This document shows, piece after piece, positions 23,680 to 35,513 of a stretch of DNA of 64,000 nucleotides. Location: the NCBI GenBank assembly GCA_907165275.2, contig OU015670.1, forward strand, positions 8,397,501 to 8,461,500. Reading direction: 5' to 3'. Under the pieces are notes generated by a model that saw nothing but the letters and a program-made list of their open reading frames with translations, was not told where the DNA came from and made no database searches. The position numbers and the translations under genes were made by a program. The DNA comes from Zygaena filipendulae. Its lineage: Eukaryota > Arthropoda > Insecta > Lepidoptera > Zygaenidae. Every line of letters begins with the position of its first letter. Position 1 is the first letter of the stretch.

Positions 23680-24566
23680 GGAGATGCGAGATAGTGTCAA
23701 ATACAACATAATAGAGCATACCTATAGTGGGGCATAGAGCACCGTTATTGGGCCTGTGATTAGCGCACCTGAGTATACTGCGCCACGTGTTAGAAAGTTC
23801 CCGCGGTAGGGTAAACGGTGATGTGAACTAACGTATACGTGAACCGTGAGTCAGGGTGTTTAGTGTAACATTAGTACCTATGTATTTATAACAAAAACGT
23901 TATATTATGTATGCTTTGGGACTAGGTAGTGTGCCCACTGTCCAAGCATCGAACTAGTAGGTACGGTCTACGGACTATTGGACACTAGGTGATAGATAGA
24001 TAGGCAGTGGGTCGACGTATTCATTGAAGGGCTAAAACTTTCCACGAGCCGTTTGACGAAAATCCCAAATGGTTCGTGTTACAAAGACCTAACTATTCCC
24101 CGACTGGAATAGCTCTCGTTGGGTCGTTGCCTGAAGAGTTAAAAACAAAATTTGTCATGTTAATAAATAATGGAATTTAATTTTAAGTGGGTATGTAGTA
24201 CCTATGTACTCATGACATGTTCTGGAAAAGGACACTTTTGTAAAAGCCAAAAGTTTGGGTGAGGATAACGATGTTCAAATCGCGCGCGACGATTCATTAT
24301 TTAATTTTATTATTATTATCTTAAAAGAGTCATGGTAGACTTTGTATTTGAGCACCTCCTCGATTCATACAACTGTCCTCCTGCGCTTCTGCCAAACCGA
24401 AACTCTTCCTGATAGGTCCTGCTTCCTTAGCCAAGTTAAGAATTTTTAATGGTTATCACTATTTACAAAATTAAGGAACCGACGAAAACAAAAACCGTTA
24501 TTTGTCATAAATAAATGAAAAAAAAAAATCATCGTACCCATTTTGTTGTCTATACATAGTTGTCAA

Positions 24567-24582
24567 GGGGGGGGGGGGGGGG
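24567..24582. repeat. Homopolymer of 16 G (C on transcript strand)
   Basis: Lies about 42 nt downstream of the donor of the orb2 exon carrying RNP2. Homopolymers this long are slippery in sequencing and replication. Confidence 0.95.
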
Positions 24583-24623
24583 ATGTACTAGTGGGTAAAG
24601 CTTGTAGCTTGTAGCACACTCAC

Positions 24624-24752
24624 CCTCGTCGATGTCCGGCGGCAGACCGCCGACGAACACCTTGCGGCTGAACCGCTCGCCGTGCTCCGAGCCGGCGGAC
24701 ACGGGCGACGAGCGCGCCGGTGACCCGAGCGCGCTCACACACATCGACAGCC
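24624..24752 (-). CDS. orb2: Orb2 exon: start of RRM1 with RNP2
   Basis: A 129-nt exon reading LSMCVSALGSPARSS..., then FSRKVFVGGLPPDIDE. The RNP2 hexamer region VFVGGLP opens RRM1. The upstream part is a Ser/Pro-rich linker, probably disordered. The acceptor is acacttgcag and the donor is a consensus GTGAGT. A run of 16 C (transcript strand) lies about 40 nt into the following intron. Confidence 0.96.
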
Positions 24753-25034
24753 CTGCAAGTGTGCACGCAACTTTATGAGCAGCAAGCTTTTATGTTCTAT
24801 GTGGAAAAAAGTTTGGCATACATATCGTAGTTCTGTATCAATTCTTGTCTCTTAGCGTACACCTTGTAGTCCCTACTTCCCTACTAATATTATAAATGAG
24901 AAAGTAACTTTGTTTCATCCTTCACCGTTCAGATGCCAAGTATTTGTCTACTGACAACATTGGAAGGGTTTCTATCCATCCTTTATTGCTGATGCCAAGC
25001 GGCCTACCCATATTGTTAAGACAGGATACGTTAC

Positions 25035-25157
25035 CGGCAGCGCTGAGCCGCGACACCACGTCCTGCGCCTGGTCGGGCGGCACGGAGGGCGAGCCGGCGC
25101 CCGCCGCGCCGCCCGCCACCGCCGCCTCCTCCACACCGGGGAAGAACGGCGACTTGC
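25035..25157 (-). CDS. orb2: Orb2 exon: low-complexity linker upstream of RRM1 (first exon recognised)
   Basis: A 123-nt exon reading KSPFFPGVEEAAVAGGAAG..., then SVPPDQAQDVVSRLSAAG. It is Gly/Ala-rich and likely disordered, as expected just before the CPEB RNA-binding half. It starts with two bases of a split codon after an acceptor ttgttgcag, so it is an internal exon. The donor is GTAACG, a weak match beyond GT. Phase fits the next exon exactly and GC content is high. The call rests on phase, composition and position rather than on a conserved motif. Confidence 0.85.
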
Positions 25158-27100
25158 CTGCAACAAGACGAACACCACGTTCAACCAGCGCCCGATCTAC
25201 GACAGGGGCACTAATTCGATTTAGGGCCCCCCCTCCTCCTCCAGCGGTTGAGATAACTTACGTATATTTAAAAAAAAATGTCAGATAATGACCCTCGGTG
25301 GGACTTTTTGTGACAGATGAGAGATTGTTGGTAGTTTTTATAACCTACACGACGCGCTTTTCTATCTGCGGAAGTACTTATCTCGTGTTATCTATCAAAT
25401 CTCACTTACTAGCCGTTTTGTGAAAAATCTTTTTGTCGTTATATATATATATATGAATTTGGCTCCACCTGAAAATACCCTGCCCCTCCCTGTCCAACGT
25501 TTAACGATTAATAATTGAGGTCCTATAATATGGTCCTATCTATGTAAAGTTATTAAAATTTAAAAGATAAAAATAATGGATTGTCGCGGCTTCCCTTCCT
25601 CATCTGTCCCTTTATTTCCTTTCCTAATTCCTAAACCTTCGTTGATTGATCTCATTCTAAAACTATCAGGTTGGAAGTCATTTGGTGCGAAAGTTATCCA
25701 GATTCGAGTACAATTTTCTTCACCCACAATAATCTGAGTTTCGAGTACCTATCCCACGCCGGAACAAGTCGTAACATGGATAATTGGATACAGGCATCAG
25801 TTAGTTGCTTCAATTGCCTGAATCTATATCTATACTAATATTATAAAGAGGAAAGATTTGATTTTTTGTTTATTAGGATTTAACTCAAAAACTGATGCAA
25901 CGATTTCAAAGTTCTTTCACCATTAGAAAGCTACATTATCCCGCGAATTCCCGCAGGAAATCTGAAATTATCACGGGTGAAACCGCGCGGGACAGCTAGT
26001 TATAAATAAATAGGTACCTACCTAAAATAAAAAGTAAGATAAATCCCAATTTTTTTTTTTATAATATCTAATAATTCTGCAATAATGCAAAGTTTGCCTA
26101 GTCACAAAAAAATTAAACTGTCAAGGTGATGGTCACTAAACATTTGTAACATTGCATTGAGTTTTTTATCAAAAAATCTACCAAACTGAGTTAAAGGCCT
26201 GGGAAGAGTCAATGACATTTGGTTTAAAAAAAAACAACTAGGTGTTTCTGGACGCTAGCCAAAAATATATTTAGACAATGTAGAGGAAGAGTCCAGAGAA
26301 AAATCCTTGAAAATTGACACAATCTACCTAATGAAAAATCAGAAGAGCACGCTAAGCTTTAAAATAGGACGCCATTTTGAATTTCGTGTGAGGTCATATT
26401 TAAAACCTATAATATTAATAAAACCTGTGAGGTAAAAGTTGTAAACATCGGGGCGCTACCAATAATAATTAATTTAATAAAAAACGACACTAAAGATTAG
26501 AAGATCCGAGGGAACAGATGAACAAACTTATAGTTACTTAAGTACCATACCTATACACAATCTAATAAAATCACAACGTATACGTAGTCACATGAGCAAT
26601 AATTAAATTCTGGAATATTTAAAGGTGATACTTGGGTTAGAAAGTGGTTTAACAAACTGTACCGAGAATGGTGTGAATTTGTGACAACTATGGTGGAGGT
26701 ATCATGTTAGTAGACATTTAATTATGTCACTTTAAAATCTCTTCGAAGGGTAAGCAGAGATTAGCCTATAGACCTTTACTTGACATGATCCATTATTACA
26801 TTTCCCTGGCCACGTCTACTCCAACGTCTTTGCACATGATATACAGCTGTTTTGATACTACATAAATCTTCTATTGCAAGACCTACATTATTCGTACTCT
26901 CTCTACTCGTTACAGCTGTTCCCCTAGCGGTTTCACACGCATGAATTTCGGTGTACCCGCAGTAATTTTGATTCCCGAGAAAAAAGTATCCTATTTAATG
27001 CAGGCATAAGTAGGTTAGGTACCTACTGTAGTTTTCCATCAGTGAACGTTTTTATAGAATCGGTTCACTAGTTCCAGATATTACCCCCTACACACAAACA
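25158..27100. other. Upstream orb2 intron or 5' flank; no exon recognised apart from a Helitron
   Basis: AT-rich with a (TA)n run at about 25441-25453 and the Helitron at 25829-25999. I searched the minus strand for GC-rich in-frame segments that could precede the 25035-25157 exon and found none that convinced me. Confidence 0.4.
25829..25999 (+). mobile_element. Short non-autonomous Helitron
   Basis: Begins TCTATACTAATATTATAAAG and ends GCGGGACAGCTAG followed by T. Contains the cccgcgaattcccgcagg-like block and a terminal GC hairpin (cacgggtgaaaccgcg). 171 bp, non-coding. Confidence 0.8.
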
Positions 27101-27404
27101 TCTATATAATAAAAATGAATCGTCAAATGTATTGGTAACCGTATAACTTACAAACGACTGCACCAAATTGGAAAATTGTTTTTTTTTGTGTTCGTTATTG
27201 TCAGGACAAGGTTTATATAAAAGAAGTTTGGAGTTCCTGCGGGAATTCCGAAACTCACGCGGGTGAATCTCCGAAACGGTTGGACTGATATTGACGGGAC
27301 TTTCACTGCTAATTAGCTGTTGTTATAAGGAGTACATTAGACTGCATTGGAGTTCCTGCGGGAATCCCGAAACTCACGCGGGTGAAACCGCGGGGCACAG
27401 CTAG
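27101..27404 (+). mobile_element. Helitron with duplicated 3' region
   Basis: Starts TCTATATAATAAAAATGAAT and ends GGGGCACAGCTAG/T. The internal block gagttcctgcgggaat...actcacgcgggtgaa occurs twice, at about 27230 and 27352, with 'ctccgaaacggttgga' between. The same two-block architecture is found at about 35873-36197 and in its duplicate. Confidence 0.8.
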
Positions 27405-27595
27405 TATAATCATAAAAACTGTAGCCGTAATAGTTAAATAGTGCGTATCTACAAAAATTATCAAAACTTACTTGCAACACGCATTATACTTAAATGTTGA
27501 ACTGTTATTATAGGTTTTGTTTAATAATATTTAAAGAATACCATCGATGTCAATGAATAAGTAATACAACTAATTAGACCAAATCCGAGAGCGCT

Positions 27596-27710
27596 TTGCA
27601 AAAGTCGGGTCGAAATTAAAATGCCGCGGTAGTCGGGACCCTCTGGATTTGGGGGCGGCGACCTAAGCGGGTTGACCCCAGGGTTCAGAGGTCAGCAGAG
27701 TTCACAAACG
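27596..27710. other. Isolated GC-rich patch of unknown role
   Basis: A CpG- and GGG-rich stretch in AT-rich surroundings. The minus strand has an open frame with proline-rich reading over about 50 codons but no recognisable motif and no clear splice context. It could be a regulatory patch or an old repeat. Confidence 0.3.
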
Positions 27711-28804
27711 AAACAATAGAAGCGTCTAGCTAGATTCTAGAAAAATCTGTGATGATAGAGACATTTCCCTGAATCGGTAATAACTAAAAATAAAACACAG
27801 TGGTCGAGGATGATAAATTGAGAACCGAAGCGATTTTATGACATCAAATCGTTAACAGAAGTTGTATACTTATATAGAGCTACGTGTAGTAGTAGACGCC
27901 CATAGTTTAGGTTATTTATGCAAAATTCCGTACATAGTTTGAGCCCAAAACCAATCGATGCACGTGTGTATGGAACGGCGCGAAATTACGTTTAGTGACG
28001 TGCACACGTGGGCACTAATATGAAGTATATTAGTGTAGTACTTTACCTTTAAAAAAAAAAAGTACGTTACCTACAAGTACGTATCCGACGTACCCACTCT
28101 GTCTCTTTAGCCTAATTTGAAATGGTTTCACTCTACTTGCGCTCAATGTCCATGTTGTATAGTTATTAGTTTGTTATCAGAATGAATTGCGTAAACAAAA
28201 CAATGCACACACACACAAAATGGCATCTCTTGCACAATGTGTAATAGCGATGAAACTCTATTAGTGCTGCTAATTTTTTTTCACTAAAACTAACGATAAA
28301 TTAATATATTATCTAGTAACAACTTCTTCAGGGTTGTTCAGGGCCGGTGAGGCAAGGAAAAATCTGACGTCTACACTCGACACCCTATCCTAAACTAGTT
28401 ATTTGTCAAACAGCTTTGTAGGTCAAGTAGTTTTCGAAATTTCTTAGAGAATCTTAACTTTATGACCGTTACTGATTACGAAAAGAAAAATCCCATAAGG
28501 TTTCTCCTACAAAAAAGAAATCAACCAAATCAGCCGACCCGACCCGTCATACATATTGTGGCAATTGATTTTTAATTTTATATAGAACTCGCTGTGCCAC
28601 GCGGTTTCACCAGCGGTAATTTCGGTGTTCCCGCGGGAATTCCAGGATCTATCTGTTGGTGAAAACCGCATGAAAATCCGTTGCGTAGGTAGTTTTAAAG
28701 ACCTAAGCATACATAGGGACAGACTGCAGCGGGAAACGATTGTGTTTTATACTACTATGTAGTTTGTATATAGTGATACCAAATTACCTAGATATTATAT
28801 GAAA

Positions 28805-29011
28805 CTAGCTGTCTCCCGCGATTTCACCCGCGGTAATTTTGGGAATTTTGGGATAAAAAGAACCCTATAATGTCATTCAGGACTAGGTGCCGTAGCTTCC
28901 TATAAGTGAAAGAATTTTCAAAATCGGTTCAGTAGATCCAGATTACCCCCTACAACGTCACAAACTCGCAATACACAAATTTTACCTCTTTATAATATTA
29001 GTAGGTATAGA
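28805..29011 (-). mobile_element. Short non-autonomous Helitron
   Basis: On the minus strand it runs from TCTATACCTACTAATATTATAA to the terminal hairpin and CTAG followed by T. On the plus strand this reads actagctgtctcccgcg ... taatattagtaggtataga. Non-coding. Confidence 0.8.
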
Positions 29012-32000
29012 TTAGATACAATGCAATAACTATATTATTATCTTCTTCTTCTTTACATAGTATAAAAAAAACATACATATATAGTTACAGCCGAATGCAG
29101 AACCTCCTCCTTTTTGGAAGTTGATTAAAAACGAAGTCGCTTTCGCTGTCTATTCGCGATAAAGCTACTGAATGGATTTTCATGCGGTTTTGTCCAATTG
29201 ACACAGTGATTCACGAGGAAAGTTTATATCTATAGTTTATCCTGGAATTCCCGCGGAGACATCAAAATTACCGCGATTGAAACTGCATTATATTTTGCGT
29301 ACTACACGTTGTCAGTGGCACATCAGAAAAGGATATGGGATATAGAGTACCCTAGCACTCTACAAGTACAGTCAGCTTAAGAAATATATCACCAATGTTG
29401 ATAGTCGTTCAATCTTATTGCAATAGTAATAAAACTCAATTAATGACAATAGCGTTTACATATTTTTGATGATAGCTGTTACATTGTACAACAGCAGCAA
29501 AAAAACAACGTGTGACCAACTAGAGCGGCCGTCCAAGGTTTGACGACCTTAGATTTTTTTGTATCGACAACGTAGCTCTTGCTAATGGGCGTGCAAAAAA
29601 TTTATCGGCCGTATAGGTAGATACTTCGAAAAGCTTCAACAGTAGCTAGTAGCTTGTTATGTAACATCGATACTAACTAAAGTTGCCCGCAAAACAGCGG
29701 GGTTAGCCAAGTGACATTCTACAATCGTTAACGCATAGAGAACATAAGTATCGAATCGTCATGCCACTTGGTCAGTCAATCAAAACTCTAGTTTTCAAGT
29801 GGTCACGTAAAGCTAGAGTTTTGATTGACTGACCAAAGTTTTCTATTCTAGTTTTCTATGCGTTAACGATTGTAGAATGTCAACTTGGCTAAGGGGGCTG
29901 TAGTAACTAAGCTAGAACTACAGCTAGTAAGCGCAAACAAGAGTGAAGCCATTATAAGTCAGGTTGAAAGAGCTGACGCAATAATTACAATGAAACGGAA
30001 TTTTTAATGGAACTATAACATCTGACTCCATAGTTGAAGTTAGGTTTTCATCGATAGCGACATGAGGAACTCATGTTAACTGCGGAACGACTATAATAAA
30101 ATAGATTCTGGTCTGCGTACATATACCTACGTAAATATGCGTACTTACAGCATCATTACAACAAACAAACAAGTAATAATAATAATATATTTATTACCAA
30201 TGATACCTAACTAATTAAGGAAACATTGCAAAACCAGGAATTAAACTAACTATTTAAAAGAAGTACCTACCTGTACAAGTATCTGCAATAGATTTTAAGT
30301 CAAACAATGAAAATAAGCTCCACGCGGATAAAACCTATGGCCTGAATTTTTTTTTATAGTTAAATAAGCGTCACTAAATCGAAATAGGTAAATGAAATCT
30401 TTAAACACTGTAAACATCCTTCACTAGCGAATTTGTTTGTTTGTTTGTAATGGATAAACTCACAAATTACTAAACTGATCTTAAAAATTCATCTCCGAAC
30501 TCCAAAATTGACTAGTATTAAATGTTTATGGAAAACGTGTCCCATGTAATAGGGTAGGTATACAAATCGTGAATCTCTGGAACAACTGGACCGATTCTAA
30601 CACTTCTTTCAAGAATTAAAACCGAGTCCCTTATTAATAGAGTATTTAAAACGTGGTAGTATATAAGCGGTACAATAAAAATGCTGTTACATTATACTCA
30701 CTCTTTCTGTACGGAAACCTCGGGCCGCGAATAAATGGTGTAACCAGGGGAATAGTATGCACCGACATAATATTTCACACAATTTTAATAATAGATTTTG
30801 CTTAAAACAATTTGAAACTTAAATCTTTACCGAAATTCAAATTTCAGCTGAAAACACAAGAGCGGCTTTCACCCACATAGATCGCGCAATTGAAAAAATT
30901 GAATAGCGCAAGGAATACATTTTGAAATTTCAAAAATGTATATTTTACGACAGATTACTTGCCAGGTACATTTTAAATAATAAGAAAATAATTGAATTAA
31001 AAAAAAAAAATAGGTACCTACTGATTAAGCAGTAGGTAATGATTAATTCCAATCGAACACGAGAGTCGCCATAAGCTTTAAGTTTGTTACTTCCATGGAT
31101 TATTCATTTCCTATGGAATACTTTTTTTAATAATAAAAAAAATGTGTTCAGTGGTTTCGGCGTGAAAAGGTTACAAAAATAGAGTTGTTTGTGATGTCTT
31201 TGGTTCTGACAATAGCAGAATTTTATGAATTGTTTTGATTTTAAAGCCAACACTTTGGTTAAATCTATTGAAACCTACAAGTACGATCGATTGAAATTAA
31301 TTTGTGAATTCTTTTTTTTTTACAAACACTATACTATTTGCCGAAAATCCTACCTACAATAATGACATAAATACAAAAGCAAACGAAAATGAAGCTAATA
31401 TTATACATATTTAATAGCTAGTGTAGGGATTGCACATTTACTGGCGATCAAAGAATGATGAGCAGAAACAAAACCATCTTAGAATAACATCTTGTTGTAT
31501 TGACATGAACTATTAATTATTTTAATAATAATTATAACTGCAGTCAACCAAAGACCAGATTATATTATCTTTGCCAAAGACTTCCGGGAGCCAAAGGCGT
31601 CGATGTGTTGATAAAAACAGTAAAAATGGATTTTAATATGTGATACAATCGAATGTATGTATAACTTAGATAAAAACTTGAGCAGAAATGGATATTTTTT
31701 TTTTCTGGGCGTTGTTATAGTGTGGTTAAAATTAACACAATAGTGATCAATTAAAAGTAGGTATATATACAGGAGTGAAACTAGTACCTACAGACCGCTC
31801 TAAAAATAAAGCTTCTAAGATAACAATATATTCATTTAAATCTATAGGAAAATATAAACTTATATGAACAACAGTGAAATAATATCCCACAGAGCGTGTA
31901 TGGGGAATAAACTATGATGAATTGCTTCCAAAAGTTCGATTAAAGGATGCAGGAAACGCATTTAAAAGTGAATAGTTTTAGGCAATAAAAACATCTGACT

Positions 32001-33088
32001 TGGTGGTATGAACTGAATTTCCTTTTTCCTTTTTTAAAAAGACAGACGAGAAGAAATTATAATGGTTACTTTAAATCCTACCCTTGGCTGCATGGACTAA
32101 GTTTCCATTGCCTTTCCCGAAAGGGGTAAACTTTACCAAAAAAAAATATGGTACCTACCCTAAAAATCATACATTTACCTTCCCTACAGTATCAGTCTAA
32201 CAATTGAAAATTAAAATTTTGGGAAGAAGCTATCACTGTTGGTATAGGTAGAGGCGTCATCAGTAAACATCTATCTAGTTATATAAATAATCAAAGTCAT
32301 TAATACCTATGTATTTTTGCAAACATTATTTTCCGCCACACGACAACGTTAAACGGAATTTAGTAAAATTATCGCAAACAACACTAATAAGAGAGGTAGT
32401 TTATTTAGCTATTATTAAAAAAAAACATTCTATCCGGAAAATGCATATTCACCTTGAAACAAGCTACAAATTCGCATATCAGAAGGCTCGAATTCGTTGT
32501 GCAAACACAATTGGCATACCCACCAATGCCACATTGCAGTAACACGCTAACTGCGCCAGAACGTGGCGCAATGCCGCAGTGAGGTTCACGTTGACTCCGC
32601 TAAGTGTGGGAAATGATGAGTACGGGTTCGATTCCGTCACGCATCCGCCGCCGTCCGTGAGCAGCAAGGCATAGTCAGCCTTGCTGCTCACTGCTGGGGC
32701 ACAGGCCAACCCTGACGATGACTTTGTGTCATGATAGTCCACCAGGTTGGATATACAATAGTGTGTAAACCCGTGTTGTAAACCCACACTGGAAATTTTT
32801 TGAGTAAATCGTGTTTTAAAATTATAGTTATTTTTTATGTTCAACAGTTTGGTGGTATAATTGGTATAAAGCGTTCTGTATCAATATCTTTTGTGGGTTA
32901 ACATGTTATTGTTTAACGGGCGTCCTTATATACCTAGTTTAGTGCGGTAGATACTCATAATATTTATTTTATTTTATTTATTTTTATTTACTTATTTATT
33001 TATTTCAAAAACCACTTAATCCTTACTGGCTACAGCTAATATTATATTTCTTGTTAGGTATATACTTAAAAGAACTTTAGAGATGAAA
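29012..33088. other. AT-rich non-coding stretch with one MITE
   Basis: Contains a degraded 'cctcctcctttttggaag' repeat at about 29105, a partial Helitron tail near 29140-29290 and the MITE at 29695-29900. A repeat at 32755-32915 is inverted relative to 21815-22035. An isolated tRNA-like T-arm (gggttcgattcc) near 32625 has no acceptor partner. No protein gene recognised. Confidence 0.4.
29695..29900. mobile_element. Long-foldback MITE, copy 1
   Basis: A 206-bp element beginning CAGCGGGGTTAGCCAAG and ending CTTGGCTAAGGGGGCTG. The two halves are reverse complements over most of the length (acattctacaatcgttaacg at both ends, gtcagtcaatcaaaactctag near the centre). A second copy is at 49507-49709. 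The CAGC..GCTG ends recall hAT elements, but I could not confirm an 8-bp target duplication. Confidence 0.8.
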
Positions 33089-33464
33089 TTACCTAGTGTG
33101 AATAAGGGTGCAGAGTATCGTTAGATACTAGATAGGTCACATTGGACCAATAAAACTTGGTCCATGATAGGTCATGAAAAATTAAGTAATATAATCTTTT
33201 CAAACTGACTTATTATTTTTGTCAGTGATTGTAGAGATAAACCACCCATCCCCACCCACATTTTCCATTTCATTTTCAAATGGGTGGTGGAAAATTTTGA
33301 AAAAATTAGTGCAATGAAACTTAAAAACCGTACCCACCTATAATATTAGGTATTATTTTTTTAATTTTAACATTAGGTATCAGCGCAAGCCCCACAACAT
33401 GAGCATTATACATTTGTTTTTTTTTCCGAAGTGGGATGAGTTGTCCGATTCAAATATTCATTAC

Positions 33465-33507
33465 GTCAACTCATCCCGCGGGATGAGTTCGAACGGGATG
33501 AGTTGAC
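33465..33507. repeat. Palindrome with repeated GGGATGAGTT
   Basis: GTCAACTCATCCC and GGGATGAGTTGAC bracket 43 bp, with a third GGGATGAGTT inside and a fourth just upstream at about 33433. Present again at about 40470-40512. Possibly the end of a foldback element. Confidence 0.7.
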
Positions 33508-33742
33508 TAAAGAGCCTACTTACCCGCGCTTTAAATCAGTAAAATACAGCAACCAATTTAAATTATGTCTGGGTAAACAAAATGTACAAATTAATGGTAA
33601 TAGTATCATAACATTATTAACATTACCTTGCGCATATAATATAACGAACAAACTAGATTAGAATATGACTAAAACAATGTTAATTATTCTAATTGGTTTT
33701 ATACCTACTCTTGTATTAGTCATAATATATAATAATATATAA

Positions 33743-33937
33743 TCTTTACTAATATTTTCAAACCGAATGTGAGTTTTATTGTTTGTTTACACTCTTTAAC
33801 TACTCAACCGATCATTATAAAATTTTGCATACCTGCACGTTGTCAGGGGTACAGAGAACGACATAGGGTACTTTTATCCCGGAATCCCTGCGGGACCTCC
33901 GATATAAACGCGGGTGAAACCGCTGGGAACTGCTGAT
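33743..33937 (+). mobile_element. Degraded Helitron (copy 1, uninterrupted)
   Basis: Begins tctttactaatattttcaaa and has the family blocks gtttgtttacactctttaac, cacgttgtcaggggtacaga and cgcgggtgaaaccgc. It ends in a mutated gaactgctgat rather than CAGCTAGT. It is the empty-site allele of the LINE insertion seen in copy 2. Confidence 0.75.
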
Positions 33938-35132
33938 ACAATAACTACTATACTACATATAATACTCTTAAGTAAACATTATGACACACGCAGTACTAGT
34001 TAGAGTTTGGAGGTCGCTAGTAATAGTCTACTTCCCTTTGGCACAGAGGGACCGCCTGCGTTTGTTTTACATAACAATCGCTTTCTGTGTGCGATTTATT
34101 TCTTTTGCCTCCTTTATGACTACCTCTTTGGAATTTTGGCGGGAACCCAAGGCATGGGTACCGTCATTAATGTTTGTGTGGGAAAAAAAAAATTAAAAGC
34201 GAATTTTATTAAGAATATAGTTGCTATTTTAGAAAGAAAGTTTCACCACAGACTATACAACGATCTACGGTCAACGGTATTATTTAGATAATGCCTGGAG
34301 CTGATTAATTATTTTAGCTTCAGGGTTAGATAAGAGCACCGAGAGGATTTTGCCGCTCAAAACGTTCGATGTGTTATTTAAAAAAAAATTGTTGAAAATT
34401 TACCGATGTACAAAAAACATTAAGAAAGAGATGGAAATTTCTGACGGGAACTGTAGTCGTTAGCTGCGTGGTATTTTTGTGGTGATTAGTACGAAAAGGG
34501 GTAAAAGTGGTGTTTATATTATGTAGATATTACGGTAAAAAAAACTGTTTGGCTGTTTTTCATGTGTTCTAAAAAGTGTTTTGGAACTCTATAGCACCAT
34601 AAAGTGCAGTTTCATACCTTACGACAAAGACATTTTATGTTCATTTGAAACTAGCCAAATGCATTATACAATGTGTAAACGTCCATAGTAAAAAGAAAAT
34701 GAATATTTATTATATTGTGTGCAATAAAGGATCAAATAAATAAAATAATTTTATTCAATTTTTAGTTTTTTTTTTTATAAATAGCTTGATAATAGCACAA
34801 ACTCTCAAGTCTCAGACTAAAGAGTAAAGCATTAAAATGAAACGAAGAATCGCGTTAGCTCTCCCGCAAATATCTTTCTATCTTCAGCATCTCAGTTATA
34901 GTAAACTCGTATACTATCTCCATTATAGGCCCTCATTCACTATGATCAATAGCCGGATCCACACCGAACGATCCAAAATGGATCGGCGATCCCGCGATCC
35001 GCGATCCAAGATCGTGATGCGTGGAGCGTGGATCGTTCTAGGTCGGTCCAACAGCAATCTTTTGTGATCCTGACTGGCTGCTCCAACGCGCTCCTGCCGA
35101 TCCATACTGAATCAGTTGAATTTTGTCTGGCT

Positions 35133-35360
35133 ATGGAGTCACACGTGCAACGACGGCGACGAATAGCCGTAGCAGCTGCAAGCTACATTTTACTTGTATA
35201 TTTACGGCAAAAATTACGAAAACGAAAAAGACAGTATTGGGTTAAAACAATTTTTAAAAACCGGTTGGAATATGGGACTCGACTTTACAAAGATTTGTAT
35301 ATTTTATTGTATATTTACGGCAATATAGATTTGTATATTTACGGCAATTTTTTTCTTTAG
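35133..35360 (+). pseudogene. Harbinger-type transposase N-terminal remnant
   Basis: Reads MESHVQRRRRIAVAAA..., then RKRKRQYWVKTIFKNR and YGTRLYKDL. The RRRQYWV-P/K-x-hydrophobic pattern followed by G..xLYxxL resembles the N-terminus of insect Harbinger transposases. The frame then runs into repeats of ttgtatatttacggcaa (35194, 35308 and 35330) and stops, so all catalytic residues are lost. Family assignment is by pattern; no search was possible. Confidence 0.6.
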
Positions 35361-35513
35361 TTCTGTCGTTGGAATATTGTTCATTTGCCGACTAATTTTC
35401 CGCCAGGCATCTTCTCTTACACCTCTATTTGTGTAATTGGTATCGTTAGGATCCCATAAACATTTATTCTCCCTATATAGGGAAATTAAACGGATACATT
35501 GCGAATTATCCAT
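35304..35513 (-). pseudogene. MADF/SANT-like DNA-binding protein remnant of Harbinger
   Basis: Reads MDNSQCIRLISLYRENKCLWDP, then YTNRGVREDAWRKISRQMN. The LI..Y.E...LWDP....Y.....R..AW..I pattern is a MADF domain N-terminus, the usual second protein of Harbinger elements, here facing the transposase. It is truncated after about 55 residues at the internal deletion. Confidence 0.7.

Larger units (their letters stand above)
12629..25157 (-). other. orb2: Orb2 / CPEB2-4-like gene, 3' half (eight coding exons)
   Basis: Gene locus of a cytoplasmic polyadenylation element-binding protein. This family binds U-rich elements in mRNA 3' UTRs, controls poly(A) length and translation in the cytoplasm, and in Drosophila acts in germline and synaptic plasticity. 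Seen here are eight minus-strand exons at 25157-25035, 24752-24624, 16375-16263, 15582-15372, 14529-14444, 14025-13924, 13458-13354 and 12745-12629. All introns are GT-AG and all phases agree, giving one frame of about 327 residues. Order: Gly/Ala/Ser/Pro-rich linker, RRM1 (RNP2 KVFVGGLP, RNP1 KGYAFLLF), RRM2 (RNP2 TVFVGGVP, RNP1-like KGAGRVAF) and a Cys/His ZZ module ending FRWC-stop. The linkage and motifs match the Orb2/CPEB2-4 subgroup rather than CPEB1/Orb. Exons are much more GC-rich than introns. The N-terminal exons are missing from what I can recognise. The 8.2-kb intron carries a copia element. Assignment to the family is very sure; the symbol is by homology. Confidence 0.95.

Noticed and set aside
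24944..25288. 114-codon plus-strand frame across 24944-25288
   Set aside because: Lies over the GC-rich orb2 exon at 25035-25157. The minus frame joins in phase to the RRM1 exon; the plus frame has no recognisable features.
28507..28710. Minus-strand frame upstream of orb2, candidate N-terminal exon
   Set aside because: Its sequence (SRGNTEITAGETAWH) is a translated Helitron 3' end, the same as in frames at 52089 and 58155.
32479..32844. 121-codon minus-strand frame
   Set aside because: Much of it lies in a dispersed repeat whose other copy is inverted at 21815-22035. No known domain.
33981..34291. Two overlapping plus frames repeated at 41507-41817
   Set aside because: The repetition is due to the 7-kb duplication. 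Neither frame shows a domain, signal or codon bias, and they overlap each other out of phase.
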